From contig NZ_SPMZ01000015.1 in NCBI RefSeq assembly GCF_012939995.1, forward strand, positions 1 to 60,380: 60,380 bases of DNA, written 5' to 3'. Positions 50,626 to 59,089 of this stretch are shown here, one piece after another. Each line of letters begins with the position of its first letter. Position 1 is the stretch's first letter. The notes beneath the pieces were generated by a model. That model was not told where the DNA came from and made no database searches. It was given only the letters and a program-made list of their open reading frames with translations. The translations under genes were made by a program, and so were the position numbers. Origin of the DNA: Candidatus Competibacter phosphatis (GTDB taxonomy: Bacteria; Pseudomonadota; Gammaproteobacteria; Competibacterales; Competibacteraceae).

Positions 50626-53349
50626 ATGAATCTCGAAACGCGTCTTGAAGAACTTGCGGCAGCGTATGCCGCCGGCCGGTTGGACGAAGCCGAACTGGCT
50701 CGCCGCCAGGAGACCTTATTGCGGGAAGCGGTTTCGGAGGGTCGCGCCGAGAGCATTCAGTCTACGGTGGGCGGACTGACGATCGGTGCCGAGACCGATC
50801 CGCAAATACCGTCGCTCTGGCGGGAGCAGGAACTGGAGGCGCTGGAAACCGGGGTGGTGATCGGACCCGCCGAGCGGCGGGTCCGTCTGTTGCACGATCT
50901 CAGCGGCCGGAGACGGATATGGCTGGCGCGCGTCGTCATGCCGGATTCCAAGAGCGGCAACGGCGCGGACGGCGATTTCCGCGCCATCAAGCTCTTTCTG
51001 CCGGCGGGCTTTCTAGCTGGCCCGCGCGAATCCGGGCGCGACGAACGGGCATTGCGAGCGGATCTGATCGGCTTGCGCGCCTATCTGACCAAGGTCAAGG
51101 CCCGGGTGGAACAGGCCGCGAAGCTCGTGCATCCCAACATCGCCGGGATCGAGGGCTGGCGGCATGGCGCCGATGGCTGGGCGTTCGCCGAGATGGAATA
51201 CATCGATCATCGGCAGGGGCGTACCTTTGGTCAATTACTGCAAGAGCAGGATCAAAACGGCTTGCCTTGGGAAACGGTGCTGCAATGGCTCAGCCCGGTG
51301 GCGGCCGCACTGGATTATGCCCGGCGGGAACATCGATTGCCCCACCAGCATTTGGACGCTGACATGGTGTTTGCCAGTGACCAGGGGGGAATCAAGCTGT
51401 TGGGGTTCGGGTTGGCGACCGAACCGCGAGAGCCGCGCAGCGTCCTGTTCAGCGCTGGCCTGTTCAGCACCGGCGGCTCGGCGGGGGAGGCGACTGCCGA
51501 AGGCGCGGTGGAATCGGTCGCCGCCGACATCGCCTTCCGCCGCGACGTGTACGCCCTGGCCTTGCTGGTTTACCAGGCGCTGGCTGGGCGGAGCGCCTAT
51601 GCAGTCCAGGGCGATTCGCCCAATATGGTGCCGCGCCCGCCAGGATTGATGGATGACGCTTGGCGCGTCCTACGGCGAGGCTTGGCCTATCCCAGCGAGT
51701 TGTGTCCGACCGAGGCTGGCGCGTTCATCAGCGCGTTGGATGCGGCGCAGCGGCCGACGGTGGCGGCGCGCCAAGGACTGAATTCGATCCTGAGCTCCCG
51801 TCGGATGCTGGTGGCGGGTTTGGGCCTGGTTGCCGCTGTGGCGATTTTCTGGCTGGCCACGCGACAAGAACAGACGCTTGAATCCGGTCAGCGCCCTCCG
51901 GTTGCCGCCGGCGAACCCGCTCGGGGCACGGAAACGCTACCGACCGATGACCAGGCCGCCTCCTCGCACGAGGTGGAAAGCGCGGTCGATCTGCGCGCTT
52001 TCGAAGCCGCCAAACGGGTGAACACGCTGCTGGCTTATCGGTTGTACCTGCAACGCTGCCCGCGCTGCGGCTACGAGAAGCCAGCGCGACAGGCCATTTC
52101 AGACTTGGAAATCCAGCAGCAAGTCGGTGAACTCAAGGCGAAGTTCGAAGTTCTGATGCAAGATCTGGACCAGAAAGGTGACGGCGGGCAGGGCGATCAA
52201 GCCTTGGCCCAACTGAACGCCCTGGCGAAACTGGTGCCGGACGATCCGTTCATTGCTGACGGGCGGCGGCGAGTGGTGCTTGTTTGGACGGCGCTGGTGC
52301 GGTCTAGCCTGGATCGCTCGGAGCTGGGCGCCGCCCATAAATGGTACAAAAAGCTTGAAGCCATGCAGCCGTCCCCGCCCGAACTGGTGGAATTGACCCG
52401 GAGGTTGGAGGAAGCCGAAGCGATGGATAAGGCTCGGCGTCTGGATGCCGACGCTTTTGCCACTGCCCGACGTGCCAACACCCGCGAATCGTATTGGGCC
52501 TATCTGGACCGCTGCGCGTCGGCATGCGGTCACCGGGCCGAAGCCGAGACCGCGCTGACTCGACTGAGCCCGAACAACCCACTGATACGGGATCGGCTGA
52601 ACGACGGTTCGCAGGGTCCGGAAATGATTGTCATCCCGGCTGGCGGATTTTTAATGGGTTCCCCATCTAACGAAAAAGGCCGCTACAGCGACGAGCCGTT
52701 ACATTCGGTACGGATTGCGAAATCCTTCGCCATCGGTAAGTACGAAGTGATGTTTCACGAATACGACCACTTCGCGACGGCGGCGGGGCGTCCGTTGCCT
52801 CCCGATCAGGGTTGGGGGCGCGGCCGGCGCCCGGTGATCAATGTGGGCTGGCGGGATGCCACGGCCTATGCCGATTGGCTGTCCCAGCAAACCGGCCAGC
52901 GCTACCGCTTGCCCACGGAGGCGGAGTGGGAATACGCGGCGCGCGCCGGGACGCGAACCAGCCGCTATTGGGGCGACGATCCCGACCGAGGCTGCGCCTA
53001 TGCCAACGCCGCCGATTTGGACGGCAAGCGGGTTTTTGTCGGCTGGACGGTCATGCAATGTCATGATGGTGAGGTCTATACGGCGTCGGTCGGGAGTTAC
53101 CGGAACAACGATTTCGGCTTGCACGACATGGCCGGCAACGTGCTGGAATGGACCTGTTCGCTCTATGACGAGAACTCCCAGGCGCCCATTCAGAGTTGTG
53201 AGGCGCCGGCGGCGGGCCGCCAGTTCGTGGTGCGCGGCGGCTCCTGGAACGACGAGCCGCGCAACGTGCGTTCGGCCGAACGGCATCGCAGCGATCCCGA
53301 TTTCCGAGATTACTTTCTGGGCTTTCGCTTGGTGCGCGAACTGCCTTGA
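50626..53349 (+). CDS. Membrane pseudokinase fused to an FGE-sulfatase domain
   Basis: A 907-residue protein. Residues 1-40 resemble a short SHOCT-like helix; about 85-370 align with a Ser/Thr kinase fold; one TM helix lies near 390-410; two Cys-containing repeats (FEAAKRVNTLLAYRLYLQRC and FATARRANTRESYWAYLDRC) follow near 465 and 612; the FGE/SUMF1-like domain fills about 665-907 (RLPTEAEWEYAARAG, NVLEWTCSLYDE, VVRGGSWND). The kinase active site is degenerate: Lys122 (RAIKLF) remains, but HRDLKPEN reads His240-Gln-His-Leu-Asp-Ala-Asp-Met247 and DFG reads Gly260-Phe-Gly. So phosphotransfer is unlikely. The FGE part would be periplasmic. Leads the cluster; mlaE-like gene 27 bases downstream. 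Confidence 0.85.
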   Translation: MNLETRLEELAAAYAAGRLDEAELARRQETLLREAVSEGRAESIQSTVGGLTIGAETDPQIPSLWREQELEALETGVVIGPAERRVRLLHDLSGRRRIWLARVVMPDSKSGNGADGDFRAIKLFLPAGFLAGPRESGRDERALRADLIGLRAYLTKVKARVEQAAKLVHPNIAGIEGWRHGADGWAFAEMEYIDHRQGRTFGQLLQEQDQNGLPWETVLQWLSPVAAALDYARREHRLPHQHLDADMVFASDQGGIKLLGFGLATEPREPRSVLFSAGLFSTGGSAGEATAEGAVESVAADIAFRRDVYALALLVYQALAGRSAYAVQGDSPNMVPRPPGLMDDAWRVLRRGLAYPSELCPTEAGAFISALDAAQRPTVAARQGLNSILSSRRMLVAGLGLVAAVAIFWLATRQEQTLESGQRPPVAAGEPARGTETLPTDDQAASSHEVESAVDLRAFEAAKRVNTLLAYRLYLQRCPRCGYEKPARQAISDLEIQQQVGELKAKFEVLMQDLDQKGDGGQGDQALAQLNALAKLVPDDPFIADGRRRVVLVWTALVRSSLDRSELGAAHKWYKKLEAMQPSPPELVELTRRLEEAEAMDKARRLDADAFATARRANTRESYWAYLDRCASACGHRAEAETALTRLSPNNPLIRDRLNDGSQGPEMIVIPAGGFLMGSPSNEKGRYSDEPLHSVRIAKSFAIGKYEVMFHEYDHFATAAGRPLPPDQGWGRGRRPVINVGWRDATAYADWLSQQTGQRYRLPTEAEWEYAARAGTRTSRYWGDDPDRGCAYANAADLDGKRVFVGWTVMQCHDGEVYTASVGSYRNNDFGLHDMAGNVLEWTCSLYDENSQAPIQSCEAPAAGRQFVVRGGSWNDEPRNVRSAERHRSDPDFRDYFLGFRLVRELP

Positions 53350-53376
53350 GCGTTTCGCCGCCCTGAATGAGGAATC

Positions 53377-54180
53377 ATGAAGACCGCCGCGCGGGGTGGG
53401 TTCTGGCCAGTCGTCGAGAGTGTGGGCGCGTTGGTGGCCGGTCCCCTGACGCGATTGCGGGAGGAGTTGGATTTCCTGGCGATCGTGCTGATCAGCGCGG
53501 GCCTGGTCACGCGGGGGCAGTGGCGGTTTCTGTTCAGGCATACCTTGCAGCAGATCTATTTTACGGCGGTGCAAAGAGCATACATCTTCACCGTGGTCGG
53601 CCTGATCATCGGTGCCCTGGTGGCGTTACCGCTGATCGTGTTCGGCATTCACGACCCCCTGTTGCTGGGGCGCATCATGCATATCATGATGTATCATCAG
53701 CTCGACCCCATTCTGGCGAGCTTGTTCGTGGCTGGGATGTCGGGCGCGGCCATCACCGCCGAACTGGGCGAACTCAAGGCCAATCAGGCGATCGAGCATT
53801 TGGTTGCGATGGGCTTGAACCCGTACGGTTTTTTCGTGTTGCCTCGTCTGATCGGCGTGGTGCTGTCGTTGCTGGTGTTGACTCTCTGGCTGAATGTTGG
53901 GGTAACGGTCGGGGCGGGGGGCATGCTGAGCGTCTATCAGAACATCCCGCCGACGGTTTTCTTCCGGGTTTGCTTGTCGGGGTTGAGCCACGGGTCGCTG
54001 GCGCTGACCGGCGGCATGGTGGTGATGCAGGGCATCCACATCGTCCTGGTGCAGACCCAGCGCGCTTTTCGAGTCAATGCCTATGTGGATATTCCCCGGG
54101 CGTTGCCCAGCGCGTTCGCGCAATCCTTCATCGGTTGCCTGATCATCACCCTGTTGGTTTCGCTGCTGCGTTATGGCTGA
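53377..54180 (+). CDS. MlaE-family ABC transporter permease
   Basis: A 267-residue polytopic inner-membrane protein of the MlaE/TGD1 family, permease of MCE phospholipid transporters. The family loop is GMSGAAITAELGELKANQAI near residues 126-145, then four further TM segments. Overlaps the ABC ATPase-like gene by eight bases. Unlike mla operons there is no mlaB or mlaC nearby. Confidence 0.88.
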   Translation: MKTAARGGFWPVVESVGALVAGPLTRLREELDFLAIVLISAGLVTRGQWRFLFRHTLQQIYFTAVQRAYIFTVVGLIIGALVALPLIVFGIHDPLLLGRIMHIMMYHQLDPILASLFVAGMSGAAITAELGELKANQAIEHLVAMGLNPYGFFVLPRLIGVVLSLLVLTLWLNVGVTVGAGGMLSVYQNIPPTVFFRVCLSGLSHGSLALTGGMVVMQGIHIVLVQTQRAFRVNAYVDIPRALPSAFAQSFIGCLIITLLVSLLRYG

Positions 54181-54910
54181 GACCTTGGTGCGGTTGCGTG
54201 GCCTGGAGCTGAATCTGCACCCGCCGCCGCGTCCTTTCGATTTTCGAGCCATGGCGGGCGAGACATGGATGCTGGTGGGCGCGGTCGGTTCGGGCCGGCG
54301 CGAGCTGATTCGAACGATCGCCGGTTTGGCCGTGCCCCGAACCGGCCACATCGAACTGTTCGGGCAGGTCGTGGAACGGATGAATCCGCGCGCGCGGGCG
54401 CGACTGCGCGGCCGGATCGGGGTGGTGCTGGAACATGCGGGCCTGGTGCCGGCCTGGAGCGTGTTTGAAAATCTGGCGCTGCTGGTGCGTTACCACCGTT
54501 TGGTGCCGGACGGCGAGATCGAAGGCTATGTGACGGCTTTCGTGGAGGCCTGCCGGTTGCCGCCGGCGATCCTGGCGCGACAAGCCAACGAACTATCGCC
54601 GCTGGAAAGCAGTTGGATCGGTTTGCTGCGGGCGCTGATCATCAAGCCCAGGCTGTTGCTAGTCAGTGCTTATCTGCCGCGGGAAACCCTGGTGGCGGGT
54701 TATGGCGTGTGGACGTTTTTCGAAGAGATGGTCGTGCCGATGCAGATGACGATTCTGGTCGATGCCGGTCCGCAAGCGCTGCCGATGGGTCCGAAAACCG
54801 ACCTGCTGGTCATGGACCAGGGGACATTGCTGGCGGCGGGTAGAGCCGTGGACCTCGCCGGGCATCCGGATGCCCTGGTCAGACGCTTCGCGCGTTTCGA
54901 TCATGCTTGA
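54173..54910 (+). CDS. MlaF-like ABC ATPase homologue with degenerate active site
   Basis: A 245-residue protein that follows the ABC ATPase layout but has lost the catalytic residues. Walker A is GAVGSGRRE (residues 36-44), with Lys replaced by Arg42 and Ser/Thr by Arg43. The Q-loop position reads VVLEHAG (no Gln). The signature reads LSPLESS (141-147) not LSGGQ. Walker B reads LLLVSAYLP (161-169), so Asp and Glu are Ser and Ala. The switch His region reads LVDAGP. Frame, length and overlaps with both neighbours are intact, so it is a maintained gene and not a random pseudogene. Probably a structural partner of the MlaE-like permease. Confidence 0.8.
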   Translation: MAETLVRLRGLELNLHPPPRPFDFRAMAGETWMLVGAVGSGRRELIRTIAGLAVPRTGHIELFGQVVERMNPRARARLRGRIGVVLEHAGLVPAWSVFENLALLVRYHRLVPDGEIEGYVTAFVEACRLPPAILARQANELSPLESSWIGLLRALIIKPRLLLVSAYLPRETLVAGYGVWTFFEEMVVPMQMTILVDAGPQALPMGPKTDLLVMDQGTLLAAGRAVDLAGHPDALVRRFARFDHA

Positions 54911-56018
54911 GACCCTGATCAGCGCCCGTTACCGGTTCTACCAGCGCGCGGTGGGCTTGCTGGTCCTGGCCACGCTGGGCGTGCTGTTCGCCATGCTGTG
55001 GATGACCAACCGCCAATTTGGATTTTTCAGTCAGATCTACCATCTGCACGGATTTCTCGACAACGTCAAGAGCATCCAGAGAGCCACCCCGGTCACCTTG
55101 GCGGGATTGAAGATCGGCGAGGTATACAATCTGGCGATCACCGACTACAACCGGATTCGCATCGAACTGATTCTCGACCGCGAATATCAGTCGCGCATCC
55201 GCGAGGATTCAGTCGCTCAAGTCAAGACCGACCTGTTGGGTAACGCCCACATCGAAATCAATATGGGCAACCCCGCGCGGTCGGTGTTGCGGGATGGGGC
55301 GGACATTCCCTTTGTGCGCTCTCCCGATCTGGATGCATTGCTGAGTCAGGCTCAGGAACAGTTGACCCAGGTATCCGGCGTGTTGGCCAACGTCAGGACC
55401 ATCACGGAGGAACTCAAGAAACCCGAGGGCGGGTTGCTGGGGACGCTGGATGCCTTTGCCCGGGTCACGCAGGAATTTTCGACCCGGCTGTCCGGTTACC
55501 TGCAACGGATCGACGGCGTCCTGCGCAACGCGGCCGAACTGAGCGGACAACTCGGTCCCTTGCTGCGGGAGCTGACGGCCGTCAGTCGGGAGGCGAGCCG
55601 TTCGGCCGCAGACTTGGCTGCGGTCGGCGCGCGAATCCGCGAAGGTCAGGGCGTGCTCGGCGGCATGACCGATAGCAATAGCCCGCTTTCTCGCGATGTG
55701 GCGGCCAGCACGCGTAAGTTGCGGGCGGTGCTGACGGGATTGGAAAAGCTGACCGACCGATTGCCGGCTTATGGCCAGCAGGTCGAGCGGATCCTGCAAC
55801 AGACCGAACGCATGACGGCCAAGCTGGCCGAAGCCAGCTCGCAGGTGCCCGGATTGATCGACAAGGGCCGCTTGGTGGCCGAGGACGTGGATGACATGGT
55901 CGGCGGAATCAAGCGCAGTGCGTTGCTTCGCATCCTGAATCCGGCGGAACCGGGCCGGCGCCTGCTGGAGGCGCCTCGGGATATCGAATGGTCCGCGCCC
56001 GTCGCGCCGCCTCCCTAG
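54903..56018 (+). CDS. MCE-domain (MlaD-like) protein
   Basis: A 371-residue protein with an N-terminal TM anchor (about residues 18-36), one MCE domain (about 45-130; VTLAGLKIGEVYNLAI, NAHIEINMG) and a long helical region of about 200 residues (LLSQAQEQLTQVSGVLANV onward) that would form a coiled-coil needle. MCE proteins form hexameric rings or tubes that pass lipids across the periplasm. The start at 54903 overlaps the ATPase-like gene by eight bases. Confidence 0.85.
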   Translation: MLETLISARYRFYQRAVGLLVLATLGVLFAMLWMTNRQFGFFSQIYHLHGFLDNVKSIQRATPVTLAGLKIGEVYNLAITDYNRIRIELILDREYQSRIREDSVAQVKTDLLGNAHIEINMGNPARSVLRDGADIPFVRSPDLDALLSQAQEQLTQVSGVLANVRTITEELKKPEGGLLGTLDAFARVTQEFSTRLSGYLQRIDGVLRNAAELSGQLGPLLRELTAVSREASRSAADLAAVGARIREGQGVLGGMTDSNSPLSRDVAASTRKLRAVLTGLEKLTDRLPAYGQQVERILQQTERMTAKLAEASSQVPGLIDKGRLVAEDVDDMVGGIKRSALLRILNPAEPGRRLLEAPRDIEWSAPVAPPP

Positions 56019-56025
56019 CAACCGG

Positions 56026-56937
56026 ATGGTGGCGCGTGACCGGCGGATGGCGAACATGGCGCTGAGATGCGGCCGGGGCGCGGTGCTACTGGCGGGCGGG
56101 TTGTTGGCGGGGCTGACGGCCTGCGGTGGTCCGGCGCCGACACCGTTGCAGTCGCAATACCAGAGTAGCGAGGAACGGGCGCTGCGCTACTACGCAAGGG
56201 GCGAATTGCCGCGAGCCTTGCAGGGTTTTCAGGACAGCCTGCGCTGGGCCGAAATCGCCGACGATCGTCCGGCGATCGTGGCGCAGTCCCTGAACGTGGG
56301 CGCGGTCGCGCTGGCGCTGGGCGAGTGGTCACTGGCGGAACGGAATTTGCGAAAGGCACTGCGGGTGGCGACGGCGCTGCCCGATCCCGCAAGCCTGTTG
56401 CAGGCGCGTTTGGGTCTTGCGGAGATCCAATTGCGGCGCGGTCGATTCGCGGCCGTGCGGACGGAATTCCAGCGCGCGCTGGACCAGGGGCGCGAGCAGC
56501 GGGACAATGCCGCCGTGCTGGCGGCGCTGAATGGTTTAGGGTTGACTTACAAGGGCTTGGGGCAAGTACGCGAAGCGCGGCAATTCATGGACGAGGCTGA
56601 GGCGCTGGCGCGTTCCAGCGGGGAAAAGCGCTTGTTGGCGGCGGCGCTGGCCAATCGGGCCAGCCTGGCGCTGTCGGTCGGCGAGACCCGCCAAGTCGAT
56701 GCTTGGCTCGCGGAAGCCGTCGAGCTGGATCGGGAAGCCGAAAATTTGCCCGGTCTGGCGCACGATCTGGCCCTGTTGGCACGGGTGCGCCAGGAGCAGG
56801 GTGATTCGCGCGGCGCGCTGGAACTTTATCGGCAGGCCCGAACCATCGCCCGGCATACCGGCCAGCAGGTTCAGGCCCAGGAGTACGAACAGGCCATCGG
56901 TCTGCTGGAGCGCGAATCCAGTGTGCCTTTGCGGTAG
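56026..56937 (+). CDS. TPR-repeat lipoprotein
   Basis: Up to 303 residues; ATGs at 56026, 56047 and 56056 are all possible starts. A signal peptide ending in the lipobox LTAC predicts a lipidated periplasmic or outer-membrane protein. The rest is tandem TPR hairpins (for example ALRYYARGELPRALQGFQDS, then a QSLNVGAVALALGEW repeat). Seven bases after the MCE gene. In the mla analogy it occupies the place of an outer-membrane or periplasmic partner, but it is unrelated to MlaA or MlaC. Confidence 0.8.
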   Translation: MVARDRRMANMALRCGRGAVLLAGGLLAGLTACGGPAPTPLQSQYQSSEERALRYYARGELPRALQGFQDSLRWAEIADDRPAIVAQSLNVGAVALALGEWSLAERNLRKALRVATALPDPASLLQARLGLAEIQLRRGRFAAVRTEFQRALDQGREQRDNAAVLAALNGLGLTYKGLGQVREARQFMDEAEALARSSGEKRLLAAALANRASLALSVGETRQVDAWLAEAVELDREAENLPGLAHDLALLARVRQEQGDSRGALELYRQARTIARHTGQQVQAQEYEQAIGLLERESSVPLR

Positions 56938-57080
56938 GGACAGGTAAAATCGTTTATGGAAAGCGGCGGATTCGAATAAAACCGCCCCATTTGTTTTCGG
57001 AATTTTTGGAGTGTTCGGAACGGCCGCGCGGCTCTGCCGGAAGTGCCTGAAGGTGCTCGCCGATACCACGATAGGATGCC

Positions 57081-59045
57081 ATGACCAAGAAATCCAACAC
57101 GCTACCCGTCGGTTATCGCCTGCATCAGTACCGCATCGAAGCGGTGCTGGGCGCGGGCGGATTTGGGATCACCTACAAGGCCGTGCACGAAGCGCTGCAA
57201 ACCCGGGCGGCGGTTAAGGAATACTTCCCGGTGGAATGGTCCTACCGGGACCGCAACGATATCAATGTGCTGGCCAATACCCAAGGCACCTTGCCGACCT
57301 CCGAGGTCGGTGAGGAAGCTTGCTACGCCTGGGGTCTGGAACGGTTCCTCAACGAAGCGCGGATCCTGGCTCAGGTCAATCATCCCGGCGTAGTGCGGGT
57401 GCGGGATTTCTTCGAAGGGAACGGCACCGCCTATATCGTGATGGACTACGAAGACGGCGAAGCGCTCAGCCAGTTGCTACAGCGGGAAAAAACCCTGCCG
57501 GAAGAACGAGTTCGCCGCTTGGTCGACGATGTGTTACCGGCGCTGAAGGCGGTGCATGACCAGGGCTACCTGCATCGCGATCTGAAACCCGCCAATCTTT
57601 ATCTCCGCTCGGATAACCGCACGATTCTGATCGATTTCGGCGCGGCCCGTCAGGCGCTGGGCCGGCGCAGCAAGAGCGTCACCAGCGTGTTTTCGCCGGG
57701 TTACTCCCCGATCGAGCAATATCTGGTCGATGGGAAGGGTTACGGTCCATGGACCGATATTTACGCCCTGGGCGCGGTGTTGTATCACTGCGTGACCGGC
57801 GCCGCGCCGATCGAGGCGCCGGCGCGAGTGCTCGACGATCCGCTGCGCCCCGCGGAGGAAGTCGCGGCCGGGAGATACAATCCGACTTTGCTGCGGCTAA
57901 TCGACCGGGCCATGGCGGTCCGACCGGAGAGACGGTTCCAATCGATCGAGCAAATGCGGGTAGCCCTGAATGCCCCCCTGGAAGATAGCGGCGAGCGTAC
58001 GGTCAAGCTGGAACTGCCGTTGCGTCCCGATTTGCATCGCAGCGGCGAGAAGCCGCGTCCGGCGCTGGTCGAACCGGCGCGGGAACCGTTACCATCGCCG
58101 GCGCGGCCCCGATGGAATGGATGGCGTTGGGGAATCGGCCTTCTGGCGATATTGGCGGTGGGAGGGGGCGGGATTGCGTATTGGTTGACGGGGCCGCCGA
58201 CGTCCTCGAACGGGCCGCCCGTCGAGCCGGCTAAGCCGCCTGTGCCGCTCAAGCCGGCGCCGCCAGCCAACCCGCAGTCCGGCCAGATCTACACCGATCC
58301 CGAGACCGGCATGGTGTTCGTCTGGGTTCCACCCGGCTGTTTCGGCATGGGCAGCCCGGAAAACGAAAAGGATCGCAGCGCCAACGAAGTGCCGCATCGG
58401 GTCTGCCTCAAAGGTTTCTGGATGGGTCAATTCGAAGTCACCAATGAGCAGTACCGGCGTTTTGACGCCAATCACGACAGCGGCGGCTACGATACCCATG
58501 ATCTGAACGCGCCCGAGCAGCCGGTGGTGCGGGTCAAGTGGCAGGAAGCGGCCGCTTACGCCGATTGGCTGTCCGAAAAGACCACCCTGCGATTCCGCCT
58601 GCCGACCGAGGCGGAATGGGAATATGCGGCGCGCGCCGGCAAGACGATCTCCCGCGACTGGGGAGAAGATCCGAACCGAGCGTGCGATTACGCCAACATC
58701 TACGATGCGACCGCCAAGAAAGCCCTGCAATTCAACTGGGCCAATTATCCTTGTGATGACGGTCAGGCCGTGGCCGCCCCGGTGGGCAAGTACAAGGCCA
58801 ACGCGTTTGGTTTGCACGACATGCTGGGCAATGCCGCCGAATGGACCTGCTCGGATTACGATAGCACGTACTCGGGCGGCGAGACTCGCTGCGCCGATCA
58901 GAGCGCGGCGGCGGTGGGGCGCCGGATGTTACGGGGAGGTTCGTGGTCGGATTATCCGGGTTTGGTGCGGTTCGCCTATCGGTTTCCCGCATCCCCGCAA
59001 TACGGGAAATTCGACCTGGGATTCCGGCTGGTGCTGGAACCATGA
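57081..59045 (+). CDS. Membrane serine/threonine kinase fused to an FGE-sulfatase domain
   Basis: A 654-residue protein with an intact Hanks-type kinase (about 15-300): G-loop GAGGFG at 24-29, Lys46 in AAVKEY, catalytic HRDLKPAN at 165-172, DFG at 185-187 and the activation-segment SPGYSPIEQY. One TM helix near 348-370 is followed by a Pro-rich linker and an FGE/SUMF1-like domain (about 400-654; RLPTEAEWEYAARAGK, AAEWTCSDYD, MLRGGSWSD). The kinase is cytoplasmic and the FGE part periplasmic. True FGE needs two active-site Cys; the Cys seen near AAEWTCSDYD and CADQ do not clearly match, so it may be a binding module. Its stop overlaps a possible start of the PEGA gene. Confidence 0.9.
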   Translation: MTKKSNTLPVGYRLHQYRIEAVLGAGGFGITYKAVHEALQTRAAVKEYFPVEWSYRDRNDINVLANTQGTLPTSEVGEEACYAWGLERFLNEARILAQVNHPGVVRVRDFFEGNGTAYIVMDYEDGEALSQLLQREKTLPEERVRRLVDDVLPALKAVHDQGYLHRDLKPANLYLRSDNRTILIDFGAARQALGRRSKSVTSVFSPGYSPIEQYLVDGKGYGPWTDIYALGAVLYHCVTGAAPIEAPARVLDDPLRPAEEVAAGRYNPTLLRLIDRAMAVRPERRFQSIEQMRVALNAPLEDSGERTVKLELPLRPDLHRSGEKPRPALVEPAREPLPSPARPRWNGWRWGIGLLAILAVGGGGIAYWLTGPPTSSNGPPVEPAKPPVPLKPAPPANPQSGQIYTDPETGMVFVWVPPGCFGMGSPENEKDRSANEVPHRVCLKGFWMGQFEVTNEQYRRFDANHDSGGYDTHDLNAPEQPVVRVKWQEAAAYADWLSEKTTLRFRLPTEAEWEYAARAGKTISRDWGEDPNRACDYANIYDATAKKALQFNWANYPCDDGQAVAAPVGKYKANAFGLHDMLGNAAEWTCSDYDSTYSGGETRCADQSAAAVGRRMLRGGSWSDYPGLVRFAYRFPASPQYGKFDLGFRLVLEP

Positions 59046-59089
59046 CGAGCACGGTGGCCGGCCGTTTGGCCGGCGGCGGAGGAGAAGGT

